A stretch of 37,985 nucleotides of DNA from Rhodopila globiformis (lineage in GTDB: Bacteria > Pseudomonadota > Alphaproteobacteria > Acetobacterales > Acetobacteraceae). Shown here one piece after another: positions 1 through 7,984 of this stretch (the first letter of the stretch is position 1; each line of letters opens with the position of its first letter). The stretch lies in contig NZ_NHRY01000267.1 in the NCBI RefSeq assembly GCF_002937115.1, positions 1 through 37,985 of the forward strand. Reading direction: 5' to 3'. The notes under the pieces were generated by a model. The model saw only the letters and a program-made list of their open reading frames with translations. It did no database searches and had not been told where the DNA came from. Both the position numbers and the translations under genes were made by a program.

Positions 1-141
1 GGTGCCGACCGCGACCGAGGGATGGATGCCGAACAGCAGCACCAGCAGCGGCGTCATCAGCGAGCCGCCGCCAACCCCGGTCAGCCCGACCAGCATGCCG
101 ATGCCAAAGCCGACCGATGGGTAGACCGCCCCCATCGTCAC
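1..141 (-). CDS. TauE/SafE-family permease, N-terminal fragment
   Basis: The reverse strand reads GAVYPSVGFGIGMLVGLTG, then GVGGGSLMTPLLVLLFGIHP. This is the first transmembrane hairpin of the TauE/SafE (sulfite exporter-like) family with its Gly-rich loop. The gene runs off the left edge, so only about 47 residues are visible. Members are inner-membrane exporters of sulfite or other small organic anions; the substrate cannot be told from this end. The start could be GTG at 141 or ATG at 135. GTG is favoured because it overlaps the stop of a short upstream ORF (GTGA), although no separate ribosome-binding site is seen. Confidence 0.8.
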   Translation of the reverse strand, partial: MTMGAVYPSVGFGIGMLVGLTGVGGGSLMTPLLVLLFGIHPSVAVGT

Positions 142-203
142 CGACTGACACAAGTCCCGCGTGACGCGGAAAGTGGCAGCAGCCCGGCGCTCGTTGGTGT
201 CAT
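138..203 (-). CDS. 21-codon leader ORF before the TauE/SafE gene
   Basis: ATG at 203 is preceded at six bases by a perfect AGGAGG (215-210). It opens a 21-residue frame ending GTCVSR. Its TGA stop overlaps the GTG start of the permease in a GTGA junction typical of translational coupling. The peptide has one cysteine near its end and no recognisable domain. It may be a regulatory leader or a coupling ORF. The alternative is a frameshift, with the AGGAGG/ATG being the true permease start; the clean stop/start overlap makes a leader somewhat more attractive. Confidence 0.45.
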   Translation of the reverse strand: MTPTSAGLLPLSASRGTCVSR

Positions 204-226
204 CCGATGCCTCCTGTCACCCCGGC

Positions 227-258
227 ATTGTCCATTTTCGTCTGACATCGTTATGACA
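227..258 (-). promoter_or_regulatory. Pho-box-like promoter
   Basis: On the minus strand TGTCAT (258-253) and TGTCAG (247-242) form a direct repeat with an 11-bp period. This is the spacing of PhoB boxes (consensus CTGTCAT-N4-CTGTCAC). Nine bases downstream is GACAAT (232-227), a fair -10, so the repeat sits where a -35 would be, as in PhoB-activated promoters. It lies upstream of the leader ORF and permease gene. Regulation by PhoB is inference; the match is good but not perfect. Confidence 0.4.
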
Positions 259-262
259 TCAG

Positions 263-1564
263 GCAACAAAGCTTCTCGCCCGGCCACCGGGCCCCTCGTT
301 CGCCCGACACAGACCGAACGGCATGGCCACGCTGCGATCGGCCGGATGCGCCAGAACCGTTCCGCCTGGAGGCACCCGCGCCAGGTATTTCGATCTCCCG
401 GCGCCTGGTGACGTGAGCAAGCGATTCCCTCATGGTCCGGATGCTTCAGCCTGGCGCAACGTTTGCGGCGTACAAACGACCGGCTGCCACCGCATTGGCG
501 CCAGGACAGGCTTCCAGCCGTGGACGAACCGCCTGCATCGTCACAGCAGCCCTTTACCCACCATGACGTTACGGCAACGCCCGTGCCGCCGCCCTGCCAG
601 TTTCAACGCCCATGCGTCTGCCAGCGACAGCGGCCGGCATCCAATGTCGTTACAATGATCACCTGCCGCGGCGCCGCCGGGGCAAGGCTGCCGTAGCCCC
701 CAGCAAAAGTCCGAAGTTGCACCGAAAGCCAACATGATCATTTCGTATCCTGGAAGCGGTGCGTCTGGCGGAAAATCCTGACGGCCACGCATCTGATTAC
801 ATGCCGCAATGTTTAGCCCCTTCCCGCTGCCGACGCAACCAGGGCAATCGCCTGAACAGCCAAGGCATGTCTCCCCGAACGCCGCGCTCTTGCACGCAAT
901 ACGGGAATTATCGGCGAAACATTCAGAAATTTAGCAATCATCATGCGAAATGGATGTTGTAGCAAACTTGAGAGTTCATGGGGCGCTCGATCCCCGCCAC
1001 GCTCCCAGTGACTGAAGAAGAGCCCCACCCGGCAGGACAGTGACATTGGTTGCGATTGATAGAGTATCGGCCACGGCCCATGACCCGCCTTGCGAATACG
1101 GCTCCGCACAGCGGCAGCGCTGGCCGGCTGCCGCGCCGAAGGCCGCGGACAAGGCGCCGCGCCGGCAACATCGTCCTCGTGCCCGGGCCAGCGCCAGCCC
1201 CAGCCGGTGACGGTCCCGGCGTCCGGGGCAGGCACCGTGGCGAGTATCCTTTCATGCGCTGCCGCCAAACCGGCGGCCCGTGCAAACCCGGAGCTCGTCA
1301 CGACAATTGCATGAAAGTCTGATGTCACCGCGATGTCCCATGAAAGGCTGAACGAGCCGCCGCACAGGACGGCGAACCGCGTCCTGCCAGCGGTCCACTC
1401 AGACTGGGAAATCTCCCACTTCCTCGGGACATCGCGCGGGACTCAAGACAGCACCCTGTTCCCTGCCTCGCCGGAGCGGACGCGCGTGCGGCCGCGGAAC
1501 GCGGCTTCCTGTCGCGGCGTCCGGGCATCTTGCCGGTGTCGGCGACCCGGCGCGCTTATGATCG
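263..1564. other. 1.3-kb stretch with no convincing gene
   Basis: Open frames exist on both strands (for example 813-1328 minus), but none has a recognisable domain, a good ribosome-binding site or a convincing protein composition. Around 885-975 the DNA is more AT-rich than its surroundings. It lies between the permease promoter and the 3' end of the glc operon. It may hold decayed genes; nothing specific could be identified. Confidence 0.5.
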
Positions 1565-2221
1565 TCAGGTGTCCTCGCCCAGGGCGTGCTTGCGGAGATC
1601 CCGCAGCTTTTCCTCGCCGCCGGGAGTCCTGGGATCGATCTCGAGCACCTTCTGCCAGGCAGCGTAGGCGCCTTTCCAGTCCTGCCGCGACGCGGCGATC
1701 TCGGACAGGGTGCGGAAGGCGGCGAAGTTGCGCGGCTCCAGCTTAATGGTTTCCTCCAGGTCGCGGATGGCGCCCGTCACGTCACCGGCATGGAAGCGGG
1801 CGATGGCACGCTGGTGCCAGGCCTCGGCGTCATCGGGCTGCAGGATGATGGCGTCCGAGAGCGAATCCACCGCCTCGTCCGTCTGGCCCGCCTGCAGCGA
1901 CCGCAGGCCGCGGCTGATCAGCAGGGTCACCGCCGGCGTGCCGGCGTGCAGCCAGATCTGCTGCACCTGCTCTTCCAGCATCATCGCCGCCTGCTCGTCC
2001 GGCGCCGTCTTCAGGGCGTCCAGCAGGCGGTTGACGGCGGCCCGCCGCCGCGCGGCCGGCGTGTCCGCCTGCGGCCCGCCTACCGGCGGCTTGTCCGCGG
2101 GGGACCTGACCGCGGGAGGATTATCGGCAGGAGGCTTGTCGGCAGGAAGCTGGGCCTGGGCGGCAAGGCAGGCAGCCAGCAGCCAGCCCGCCACCGCCAG
2201 CCAGGGCCGCCCGCGGGCCAT
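1565..2221 (-). CDS. TPR-repeat protein, last gene of the glc operon
   Basis: A 218-residue protein. It begins with a signal-like stretch, MARGRPWLAVAGWLLAACLA, which could be a signal peptide or lipoprotein signal (LLAAC). A Pro-rich repeat follows, with PADKPP/PADNPP variants at about residues 25-50. Tetratricopeptide repeats fill the C-terminal half (AWHQRAIARFHAGDVTGAI and the following EP/DP repeat ends). TPR domains mediate protein-protein contacts, probably in the periplasm here. The ATG overlaps the glcF stop (TGATG), so translation is probably coupled. Similar TPR genes sit at the end of other alphaproteobacterial operons; a role specific to glycolate oxidation is not evident. Confidence 0.8.
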   Translation of the reverse strand: MARGRPWLAVAGWLLAACLAAQAQLPADKPPADNPPAVRSPADKPPVGGPQADTPAARRRAAVNRLLDALKTAPDEQAAMMLEEQVQQIWLHAGTPAVTLLISRGLRSLQAGQTDEAVDSLSDAIILQPDDAEAWHQRAIARFHAGDVTGAIRDLEETIKLEPRNFAAFRTLSEIAASRQDWKGAYAAWQKVLEIDPRTPGGEEKLRDLRKHALGEDT

Positions 2222-3528
2222 CAGCCCGGTATCCCGGCCGGACGCGGCCCGCCGGCCATCCAGTCCAGCAGTTCCACCGTATGCACCACCGGCAGCGAAT
2301 CGCCCGCCAACTGGGTGATGCAGCCGATATTGCCGGCGGCGACCAGGTCCGGCTGCGTCGCCTTCAGGTTCTCCAGCTTGCGCGCGCGCAGCCGGTGCGA
2401 AATGGTCGGCTGCAACAGGTTGTAGGTGCCGGCGGAGCCGCAGCAGAGATGCGGCTCCTTCGGTTCCACCACGCGGAACCCGGCGCGCTTCAGCAGCGCC
2501 TTCGGTTCGCCGGTGATCTGCTGGCCGTGCTGCAGGCTGCACGCCGCATGATAGGCGACGGTCAGGTCCGGCGCCGGTCGTGCCGGCGCATAGCCGAAGC
2601 GGGTCAGGAACTCGGTGATATCCAGGGCCAGAGCAGCAACCTTTTCCGCCTTCTCCCGCCACGCATCGGGTTCCGAGCGGAACAGGAAGCCGTAGTCCTT
2701 GACCGTGGTGCCGCAGCCCGAGGCGTTGATGATCACCGCATCCAGCCCCTCCCCCGCCGCCTCGCGGCTCCAGGCGTCGATGTTGGCGCGCGCCAGGGCC
2801 ATGGCCGGGTCGTGCTGGCCCATGTGGTGGTTCAGCCCGCCGCAGCAGCCGGCACCCTGCGGCACCACGACCTCGACCCCCAGGCGGGTCAGCAGGCGGA
2901 TGGTCGCCTCGTTGATCGCCGGGTCCACCACCTGCTGGGCGCAGCCGGCCAGCAGCGCGACGCGGGCCTTGCGGGTGCCCTGGGCGCGATGCACGCCGGG
3001 CCGTTCCGTCGGGCTGGCGGCCGGCACCGTCGCCGGCGCCAGCCGGAGCATGGCGCGCAGCCGCTGCGCCAGCATGGAGTCGCCCGGGATCAGCCCGGCC
3101 AGCGGCCGCGCCGGCCGCGCGGCGGACAGCAAGGCGCGCAGCAGGCGCGGCCGCGGCAGCACCACGCCCAGCACCCGGCGCAGGAAGCGCTCGGCCGGCG
3201 GGCGGCGATAGGTCCGCTCGATATAGGCGCGGGCGTGATCGACCAGGTGCATGTAGTTCACGCCCGAGGGGCATGTCGTCATGCAGGACAGGCAGGACAG
3301 GCAGCGATCGATGTGGCGCACCACGTCCTCGGTGGCGGGGCGCCCGGCCTCCAGCATGTCCTTGATCAGGTAGATGCGCCCGCGCGGGCTGTCGAGCTCG
3401 TCGCCCAGCAGCACGAAGGTCGGGCACGTGGCGGTGCAGAAGCCGCAATGGACGCAGGTCCGCAGCACCGTGTTGGAGACGGCGGTGTCGGGGTCGCGCA
3501 ACTGTTCGGCGGTGAAACTGGTCTGCAT
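2221..3528 (-). CDS. glcF: glycolate oxidase iron-sulfur subunit
   Basis: The 435-residue GlcF subunit passes electrons from the flavin subunits of glycolate oxidase towards the respiratory chain. Two 4Fe-4S motifs are complete: CVHCGFCTATCP (Cys 25, 28, 31, 35) and CLSCLSCMTTCP (Cys 76, 79, 82, 86). Two cysteine-rich CCG-domain motifs follow, GAGCCGGLNHH and HLCCGSAGTYN. ATG 3528 (MQTSFT) is chosen over the TTG at 3543, because 3528 falls just downstream of the stop of the preceding small gene (3536) and gives the usual family N-terminus. The gene is the fourth of a glcD-glcE-membrane protein-glcF-TPR operon and overlaps the TPR gene by one base. Confidence 0.95.
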   Translation of the reverse strand: MQTSFTAEQLRDPDTAVSNTVLRTCVHCGFCTATCPTFVLLGDELDSPRGRIYLIKDMLEAGRPATEDVVRHIDRCLSCLSCMTTCPSGVNYMHLVDHARAYIERTYRRPPAERFLRRVLGVVLPRPRLLRALLSAARPARPLAGLIPGDSMLAQRLRAMLRLAPATVPAASPTERPGVHRAQGTRKARVALLAGCAQQVVDPAINEATIRLLTRLGVEVVVPQGAGCCGGLNHHMGQHDPAMALARANIDAWSREAAGEGLDAVIINASGCGTTVKDYGFLFRSEPDAWREKAEKVAALALDITEFLTRFGYAPARPAPDLTVAYHAACSLQHGQQITGEPKALLKRAGFRVVEPKEPHLCCGSAGTYNLLQPTISHRLRARKLENLKATQPDLVAAGNIGCITQLAGDSLPVVHTVELLDWMAGGPRPAGIPG

Positions 3529-3535
3529 GAATGCG

Positions 3536-3808
3536 CTACTCAAATGCTTGCGTGGGCGGCAGCATGCGGTGCTGGCGGATCATGACGCCCAGGCAGGTGA
3601 CGGCGGTGACGAGGAAGGCCAGCGACAGCCACGGGTTCACCCGGTTGTAGAATGCGACGATCACGATCATCGCCAGGCAGAAGGCCATCATCAGGAACTG
3701 GATATTGGTGACCGAGTTGGGCCGCCGCAACTGCACGTGCTGGTATCCCGACAGATAAATGGTGACCAGGAACAGGATGTTGGTGATCCAGGCAGGCATG
3801 AAGATCAT
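3536..3808 (-). CDS. small membrane protein inserted between glcE and glcF
   Basis: A 90-residue hydrophobic protein with three likely membrane helices: WITNILFLVTIYLSGYQHV, IQFLMMAFCLAMIVIVAFY and PWLSLAFLVTAVTCLGVMI. ATG 3808 lies two bases after the glcE stop (3811-3813), and its own stop lies seven bases before the glcF ATG, so it is embedded in the operon. It is not a known subunit of the E. coli GlcDEF enzyme and I do not recognise the family. By position it could anchor the GlcDEF complex to the membrane or help it reach quinones; that is inference. Confidence 0.8.
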   Translation of the reverse strand: MIFMPAWITNILFLVTIYLSGYQHVQLRRPNSVTNIQFLMMAFCLAMIVIVAFYNRVNPWLSLAFLVTAVTCLGVMIRQHRMLPPTQAFE

Positions 3809-3810
3809 CG

Positions 3811-5007
3811 TCAGGCTCCTGCGTAAAGCCGACCGGGATTGAGGATATTGGCGGGGTCGAGGGCGGCTTTCACCTGCCGGCTGATGCGGGCCAGCGCGGC
3901 CGGCTCATCAGGGATCACACGGACGGCGCCGCGCAGCGCGTCCGGCGCGCGCAACAGGGTCCAGGTGCCCTTCACCGCCTGCGCCGCCGCCTCCACCGCC
4001 AGGTGGGTCGCCGTATCGGCCGGACCGGCCAGCCAAACCAGGCCGCCGCCCCAGTCGAGGAAGCCGCCGACGCCATGCGGGCGCAGCGCTGCCAGCACCG
4101 ACGGCCCCGCGGACGGGCGCACCGAGACGCGCCAGACAGCGTCCTCCGGTCGCGCCGCCAGCGGCTGGGCGTCGCGGACATCGCGCCAGACCGTCCGCGA
4201 GGTTTCGGTATCCAGCGTCAGCGCGCCCGCCACCGCGAACTGGTCGCGCAGCCGGGCGATGCGGTAGGCGACCGAGGGCGCGAACTCCTCGATCCGGATC
4301 AGCGCCGCCGATTGCCGCAGTTCCGCCAGCGCGGGGATGGTAGCGACAGCCTCCGCCGGCAGCCAGGCGGCGCCGGAGACGCTGTAGGGCGAGCCGAGCG
4401 CATTCGACAGCGCGGCGACGGCCGCGACGGCATCCAGCCCCGGCAGCACCAGCGTGCCGGTTGCCTCCGGCGCGGGCAGCACCTTCAAGGTGATCTCGGT
4501 GATGATGCCCAGCGTGCCGTGGCTGCCGGTCAGCAGCTTGCACAGGTCGAGGCCGGTGACATTCTTGAGCACCCGCCCGCCGGAGCGGATGACCTCGGCG
4601 CGCCCGGTGACCGCGCGGATGCCCAGCACGTGGTCGCGCATCGCGCCCCAGGCGACGCGGCGCGGGCCGGACAGGTTGGTGGCGATGATCCCGCCCAAGG
4701 TCTGTGGTTTGCCGGTACTGCCGAGCAGCGCCGACAGGTCGGGGGGCTCGGCGATCATGTACTGGCCGGCCTCGGCCAGCGCCGCCTCGATCTCCGGCAG
4801 CGGCGTGCCGGCCCGGGCGGAGAGGATCAGTTCCTTCGGCGCATACAGCGTGATGCCGGACAGGGCGGCGGTGGAGATCGTCCGCGCCGCCTGCACCGGG
4901 CGCATCATGCCCGACTTGGTGCCGTTGCCCTGGACCAGGATCGGCTCGCGGGATTGGACCGCCTCGGCGACGGCGGCGACGATGCCGTCCTCAGTCGAGA
5001 TGGTCAC
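3811..5007 (-). CDS. glcE: glycolate oxidase FAD-binding subunit
   Basis: A 398-residue GlcE, the second flavin subunit of glycolate oxidase (glycolate to glyoxylate). The FAD-binding PCMH-type domain shows VQGNGTKSG near the N-terminus, GGIIATNLSGPRRVAWG and GRVLKNVTGLDLCKLLTGS. The C-terminus NILNPGRLY is characteristic. The start is GTG at 5007 (VTISTEDG), two bases after the glcD stop. A longer open frame upstream of this GTG overlaps glcD and shows only its shadow. The protein is somewhat longer than the 350 residues of E. coli GlcE. The short gap to glcD implies co-transcription and coupled translation. Confidence 0.93.
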   Translation of the reverse strand: MTISTEDGIVAAVAEAVQSREPILVQGNGTKSGMMRPVQAARTISTAALSGITLYAPKELILSARAGTPLPEIEAALAEAGQYMIAEPPDLSALLGSTGKPQTLGGIIATNLSGPRRVAWGAMRDHVLGIRAVTGRAEVIRSGGRVLKNVTGLDLCKLLTGSHGTLGIITEITLKVLPAPEATGTLVLPGLDAVAAVAALSNALGSPYSVSGAAWLPAEAVATIPALAELRQSAALIRIEEFAPSVAYRIARLRDQFAVAGALTLDTETSRTVWRDVRDAQPLAARPEDAVWRVSVRPSAGPSVLAALRPHGVGGFLDWGGGLVWLAGPADTATHLAVEAAAQAVKGTWTLLRAPDALRGAVRVIPDEPAALARISRQVKAALDPANILNPGRLYAGA

Positions 5008-5009
5008 GC

Positions 5010-6455
5010 TCAGGCCGCCTGCGCCGCGGCTTCGGGTTCGGTCAACGGGAACACCTTGCTGGGGTTCAGCAGCCAGTCCGGATCGAAGGCGGACTTGATG
5101 CGGCGCTGCTGGTCGAGTTCGTGCGCCTGGAACTGCACCGGCATCAGGTCGCGCTTTTCCACGCCGACGCCATGCTCGCCGGTCAGGCAGCCGCCGACTT
5201 CGACGCACAGCTTCAGGATGTCGGCGCCGAAGGTTTCCGCCGCGTGGAAGCTGGCCGGGTCGTTGGCGTCGAACATGATCAGCGGGTGCAGGTTGCCGTC
5301 GCCGGCGTGGAAGATGTTCGCCACCTTCAGGCCGTAGCTGTCGGACATCTCCTGGATCCGCCGCAGCACGTCGGGCAGGCGGCTGGTGGGGATGGTGCCG
5401 TCCATGCACAGGTAGTCGGGGCTGATGCGGCCGACGGCGCCGAACGCGCCCTTGCGGCCTTTCCAGATCGCCAGCGACTCTTCGGCCGACTGCGAGACCT
5501 TCAGGCTGATCGGGTCGAATTTGTTGCAGATTTCGGTGATCTGGCCCAGCAGGCGGTCCTGTTCCTCGACGCAGCCTTCCACCTCGATGATCAGCATCGC
5601 CTCGGCGTCCAGCGGGTAGCCGGCGTGGGCGAAGGCCTCGCAGGCGTGGATGGCGGGACGGTCCATGAATTCCAGCGCCACCGGGATGATGCCGGAGGAA
5701 ATGATGGCGTCGACGCAGGCGCCGGCGATTTCATTCGAGCGGAAGCCGACCAGCATGGCGCGGGCGCCTTCGGGGGAGCGGAGGATGCGGACGGTGACCT
5801 CGGTGATCACGGCAAGCTGGCCCTCGCTGCCGGTCAGCAGGCCGAGCCAGTCGTAGCCGGCGGCGTCGAGGTGATCGCCGCCGATGTCGATGACCTCGCC
5901 GTCGATGGTGACGATCTTCAGGCCGAGCAGGTTGTTGGTTGTGACGCCGTATTTCAAGCAGTGCGCGCCGCCGGAGTTCATGTTGACGTTGCCGCCGATC
6001 ATGCAGGCGAGTTGGGAAGACGGGTCGGGGGCGTAGAAGAAGCCGGCGCCGGCGACGGCATTGGTGATGCCGATGTTCGTCACCCCCGCTTGCACTACCG
6101 CCGTGCGGTCGCCGAAGTTGATGTCCAGGATCTGGTTCATCCGCATCATGCCGACGACCACCGCGTCCTGCATCGGCAGGGCGCCGCCGGACAGCGAGGT
6201 GCCGGCGCCGCGGGGCACGATGCGAACGCCGTTCTCGTGGCAGAAGCGAAGGATTGCGGCGACCTGTTCGGTGGTCTCCGGCAGCACCACGGCGAGCGGC
6301 GGCTGGCGGTAGGCGGACAGGCCGTCGGTTTCGTAGGGCTTGAGCCGGATGGGTTCGGCGATGACGCCGCTTTCGGGCAGCAGGGCGCGCAGGCCTGCGA
6401 CGATACTGTCGCGGCGGGCCATCACATCAGGCTTGGGCGGCGGCTGACGGATCAT
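5010..6455 (-). CDS. glcD: glycolate oxidase subunit GlcD (FAD-linked)
   Basis: A 481-residue catalytic subunit with an FAD-binding PCMH domain: VPRGAGTSLSGG at residues 80-91 and the GGNVNMNSGGAHCLKYG loop near 154-170. The C-terminal FAD-linked oxidase domain contains HAGDGNLHP (383-391) and GEHGVGVEKR (427-436). Length fits the family (about 480-500). ATG 6455 is chosen because AGGAAGGAA lies just upstream; an in-frame extension to 6638 has no family character. It is the first gene of the glc operon. A CAACA-N7-TGTTG dyad (6472-6488) just upstream of the ribosome-binding site could be an operator. D-lactate dehydrogenases share this fold, but the glcE-glcF context supports glycolate. Confidence 0.95.
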   Translation of the reverse strand: MIRQPPPKPDVMARRDSIVAGLRALLPESGVIAEPIRLKPYETDGLSAYRQPPLAVVLPETTEQVAAILRFCHENGVRIVPRGAGTSLSGGALPMQDAVVVGMMRMNQILDINFGDRTAVVQAGVTNIGITNAVAGAGFFYAPDPSSQLACMIGGNVNMNSGGAHCLKYGVTTNNLLGLKIVTIDGEVIDIGGDHLDAAGYDWLGLLTGSEGQLAVITEVTVRILRSPEGARAMLVGFRSNEIAGACVDAIISSGIIPVALEFMDRPAIHACEAFAHAGYPLDAEAMLIIEVEGCVEEQDRLLGQITEICNKFDPISLKVSQSAEESLAIWKGRKGAFGAVGRISPDYLCMDGTIPTSRLPDVLRRIQEMSDSYGLKVANIFHAGDGNLHPLIMFDANDPASFHAAETFGADILKLCVEVGGCLTGEHGVGVEKRDLMPVQFQAHELDQQRRIKSAFDPDWLLNPSKVFPLTEPEAAAQAA

Positions 6456-7374
6456 GGCGGGTTCCTTCCTGCAACAGTGGCGTTGTTGGAAGATAGCGCT
6501 TTTTTGGGGTGATGCCAGGGTGGGATTGCGAAGGGAAAGCGGTGGGGCAGACGTGCAGTCGGCAACCGTCCGTCCGGCAGGGCTGGCCCAGCTCATCGGA
6601 GACGCCCGGCCCCGGAATCCGCGCGAGCCTTCGGTCATGCCGATCGTAGCCGAGACAAGAGCGAATCATGTCGGCTGGGGGAGTGCCAACGGCGGCGGGC
6701 GTGCGGCAAGGTCGTCCAAAATGTAACCACAGAGGAAAGCGGAGGACCGCGGCGGGCCACGGAGAAAAGACCATGAGCGTCACGGCCAGCACTGCCGGGC
6801 CATGCGGCGCCAGGCATCGCCGCATGGCCGGATCGGTGAAACAGCCTGCCACGATGGCGCCATCCGCACCGGGCCGCGCGAGGTCGCCCTGATCCCCTGT
6901 AGCCCTCCATGCCCCTCGGCTTCTTCTCTGTGCGAACAGAAATACGCCATCATCCGCGCTGCCCCCGCCAGGGACGCACCACAGCAGACTGCAACCATGC
7001 CGGAACAAGAGGGCCCGCCTCTCACTCATCCACCAATGCATGCGGTGCCGGTTTCCAGCCGCACAGCAGGCGCTCCAGAATTCAAGGCTCGTTCAATCAA
7101 GCAAGCTCCAGGTCGAAACGCGTCCTTGCGATTCGTGCCTATTGGAATGTGCTTGCGCACGTCCACCTGGAAGCGTCACTTGGTCAAAGCCCCGAACGAT
7201 CGTTTGACCACTCGTATGACAGGACCCTTGGCACGTATGGCAGTCGAATAATTTGGCGGCAAGCGTCGTGTCCTGGCGTTCCATCTTCAGCCGCATGATT
7301 CTTCATGAAGCAATTCCGAGCGGTCTGCGATCCGGCACTGGAATGTCCAACACGATCGCCCTACGATAGCCGCC
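6456..7374. other. intergenic region with a MITE-like repeat copy
   Basis: No gene is supported here. The left edge is the glcD leader. From 6728 to about 6934 lies a repeat that begins CACAGAGGAAAGCGGAGG and ends with the near-inverse CTTCTTCTCTGTG. Its right half (6880-6971) resembles 15500-15593. Frames on the minus strand (6427-7041) are shadows of the glcD leader and repeat. The rest (6972-7374) holds nothing recognisable. Confidence 0.5.
6728..6934. repeat. MITE-like dispersed repeat with inverted ends
   Basis: The left end CACAGAGGAAAGCGGAG and right end CTTCTTCTCTGTG are imperfect inverted repeats about 205 bp apart. Inside is CACGGAGAAAAG, the core shared with repeats at 20798, 21010-21062 and 32163. 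The right half, with CCCTGATCC and CTCTGTGCGAAC, recurs at about 15500-15560. This looks like a small non-autonomous element or a degraded dispersed repeat; no transposase is present. Confidence 0.45.
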
Positions 7375-7572
7375 ATGAACGACACACCGTCCTCTGCGAA
7401 GCATCCGCCACCCGAATTGCTTGAGGTTCTTGCCGAAAGTGATGCTGACTTCGCGGCTGGCCGCGTTGTGCCGGGCGATGTCGCCATGCGCGACCTGCGT
7501 GATGGCCTCGCTCGGCTTGAAGCAAAAGCTTCCGCCGCGAAATGCGCGCGAAAGGATGCAGCCGGACGTTGA
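7375..7572 (+). CDS. probable antitoxin of a ParE/RelE module
   Basis: A 65-residue acidic protein containing LEVLAESDADFAAGRVVP and LRDGLARLEAK. This resembles the short antitoxins that precede ParE/RelE toxins in alphaproteobacteria; the family name is not certain. It would bind and neutralise the toxin and repress its own promoter. Its TGA (7570-7572) overlaps a TTG that starts the toxin frame (TTGA), the usual coupled layout. The toxin is frameshifted, so this antitoxin may now be a functional orphan. No strong ribosome-binding site is visible upstream. Confidence 0.6.
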   Translation: MNDTPSSAKHPPPELLEVLAESDADFAAGRVVPGDVAMRDLRDGLARLEAKASAAKCARKDAAGR

Positions 7573-7864
7573 TTGGCTTCACGGCGCGAGCGGCGCGACA
7601 ATTTCGGGAACTTCGTCAGCACTACGAAGACCGTGAGCGCCCGGAAGCGATCCGAGCATTGATCGGCGCCTTGGAACAGGCAAGCCGTATGATCGAAGCT
7701 GCCCCAGAGCTGCGTTCCCTGCCCCGAGACCATACCCCCAACTCGCCCGGCCGGGACGAGCGTGGGTAAAGTCCGGGCGGTATTGGATTGCCTACACCAC
7801 CACTCGTCCGCCTGTGATCGCGGCTGTGTTCTATGAAACGGCGAACATTCCTGGCCGCTTGTAG
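7569..7864 (+). pseudogene. ParE/RelE-family toxin, frameshifted
   Basis: The first frame reads LIGFTARAARQFRELRQHYE and continues to SRMIEAAPELRSLP. The second frame continues with RPYPQLARPGRAWVKSGRYW and then IAYTTTRPPVIAAVFYETAN, ending IPGRL at TAG 7862-7864. Together they make a complete ParE/RelE mRNA interferase or gyrase-poison fold with its RPYP, GRYWIAY and VFYETANIPGRL signatures. The break falls near the CCCC run at 7722-7725, where one extra C would restore the frame. The start could be TTG 7569 (overlapping the antitoxin stop) or ATG 7542. A sequencing or assembly error is possible, but the simplest reading is an inactivated toxin. Confidence 0.75.
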
Positions 7865-7900
7865 CCGCCGGGCCTGTTCGGGACAGGCTGATCAACCGCC

Positions 7901-7984
7901 TTAACCTGACCGGCAATCGAATACGGGCGGATCGAATCGGCCTTTTCTCGCCAATGTCGCCGAACTGTCGAGCACCAGACTCAC
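7901..7984 (-). pseudogene. vapC toxin remnant (N-terminus only)
   Basis: GTG at 7984 overlaps the Phd antitoxin stop (GTGA). It opens VSLVLDSSATLA, the canonical start of a PIN-domain VapC ribonuclease with its first catalytic Asp. After about 12 residues the sequence loses all resemblance (RKGRFDPPVFDCRSG) and stops at 7901-7903. The rest of the PIN domain is absent. DNA beyond the break runs into the tail of the ParE pseudogene on the opposite strand, so a deletion joining two modules is likely. Confidence 0.6.

Noticed and set aside
813-1328. 171-residue minus-strand open frame with a vaguely restriction-enzyme-like start
   Set aside because: No ribosome-binding site, no domain, Arg/Ala/Pro-biased composition typical of chance frames in GC-rich DNA.
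3811-5409. 532-residue frame for GlcE with extra N-terminus
   Set aside because: The first 130 or so residues overlap glcD out of frame and look random; GTG 5007 gives the family start.
6472-6488. CAACA-N7-TGTTG dyad as a definite GntR-type operator for glc
   Set aside because: The dyad is short and does not match the TGGT-N-ACCA pattern known for GlcC/FadR-type regulators; kept only as a remark.
5121-6512. 463-residue plus-strand frame opposite glcD
   Set aside because: Antisense shadow of glcD with no family resemblance.
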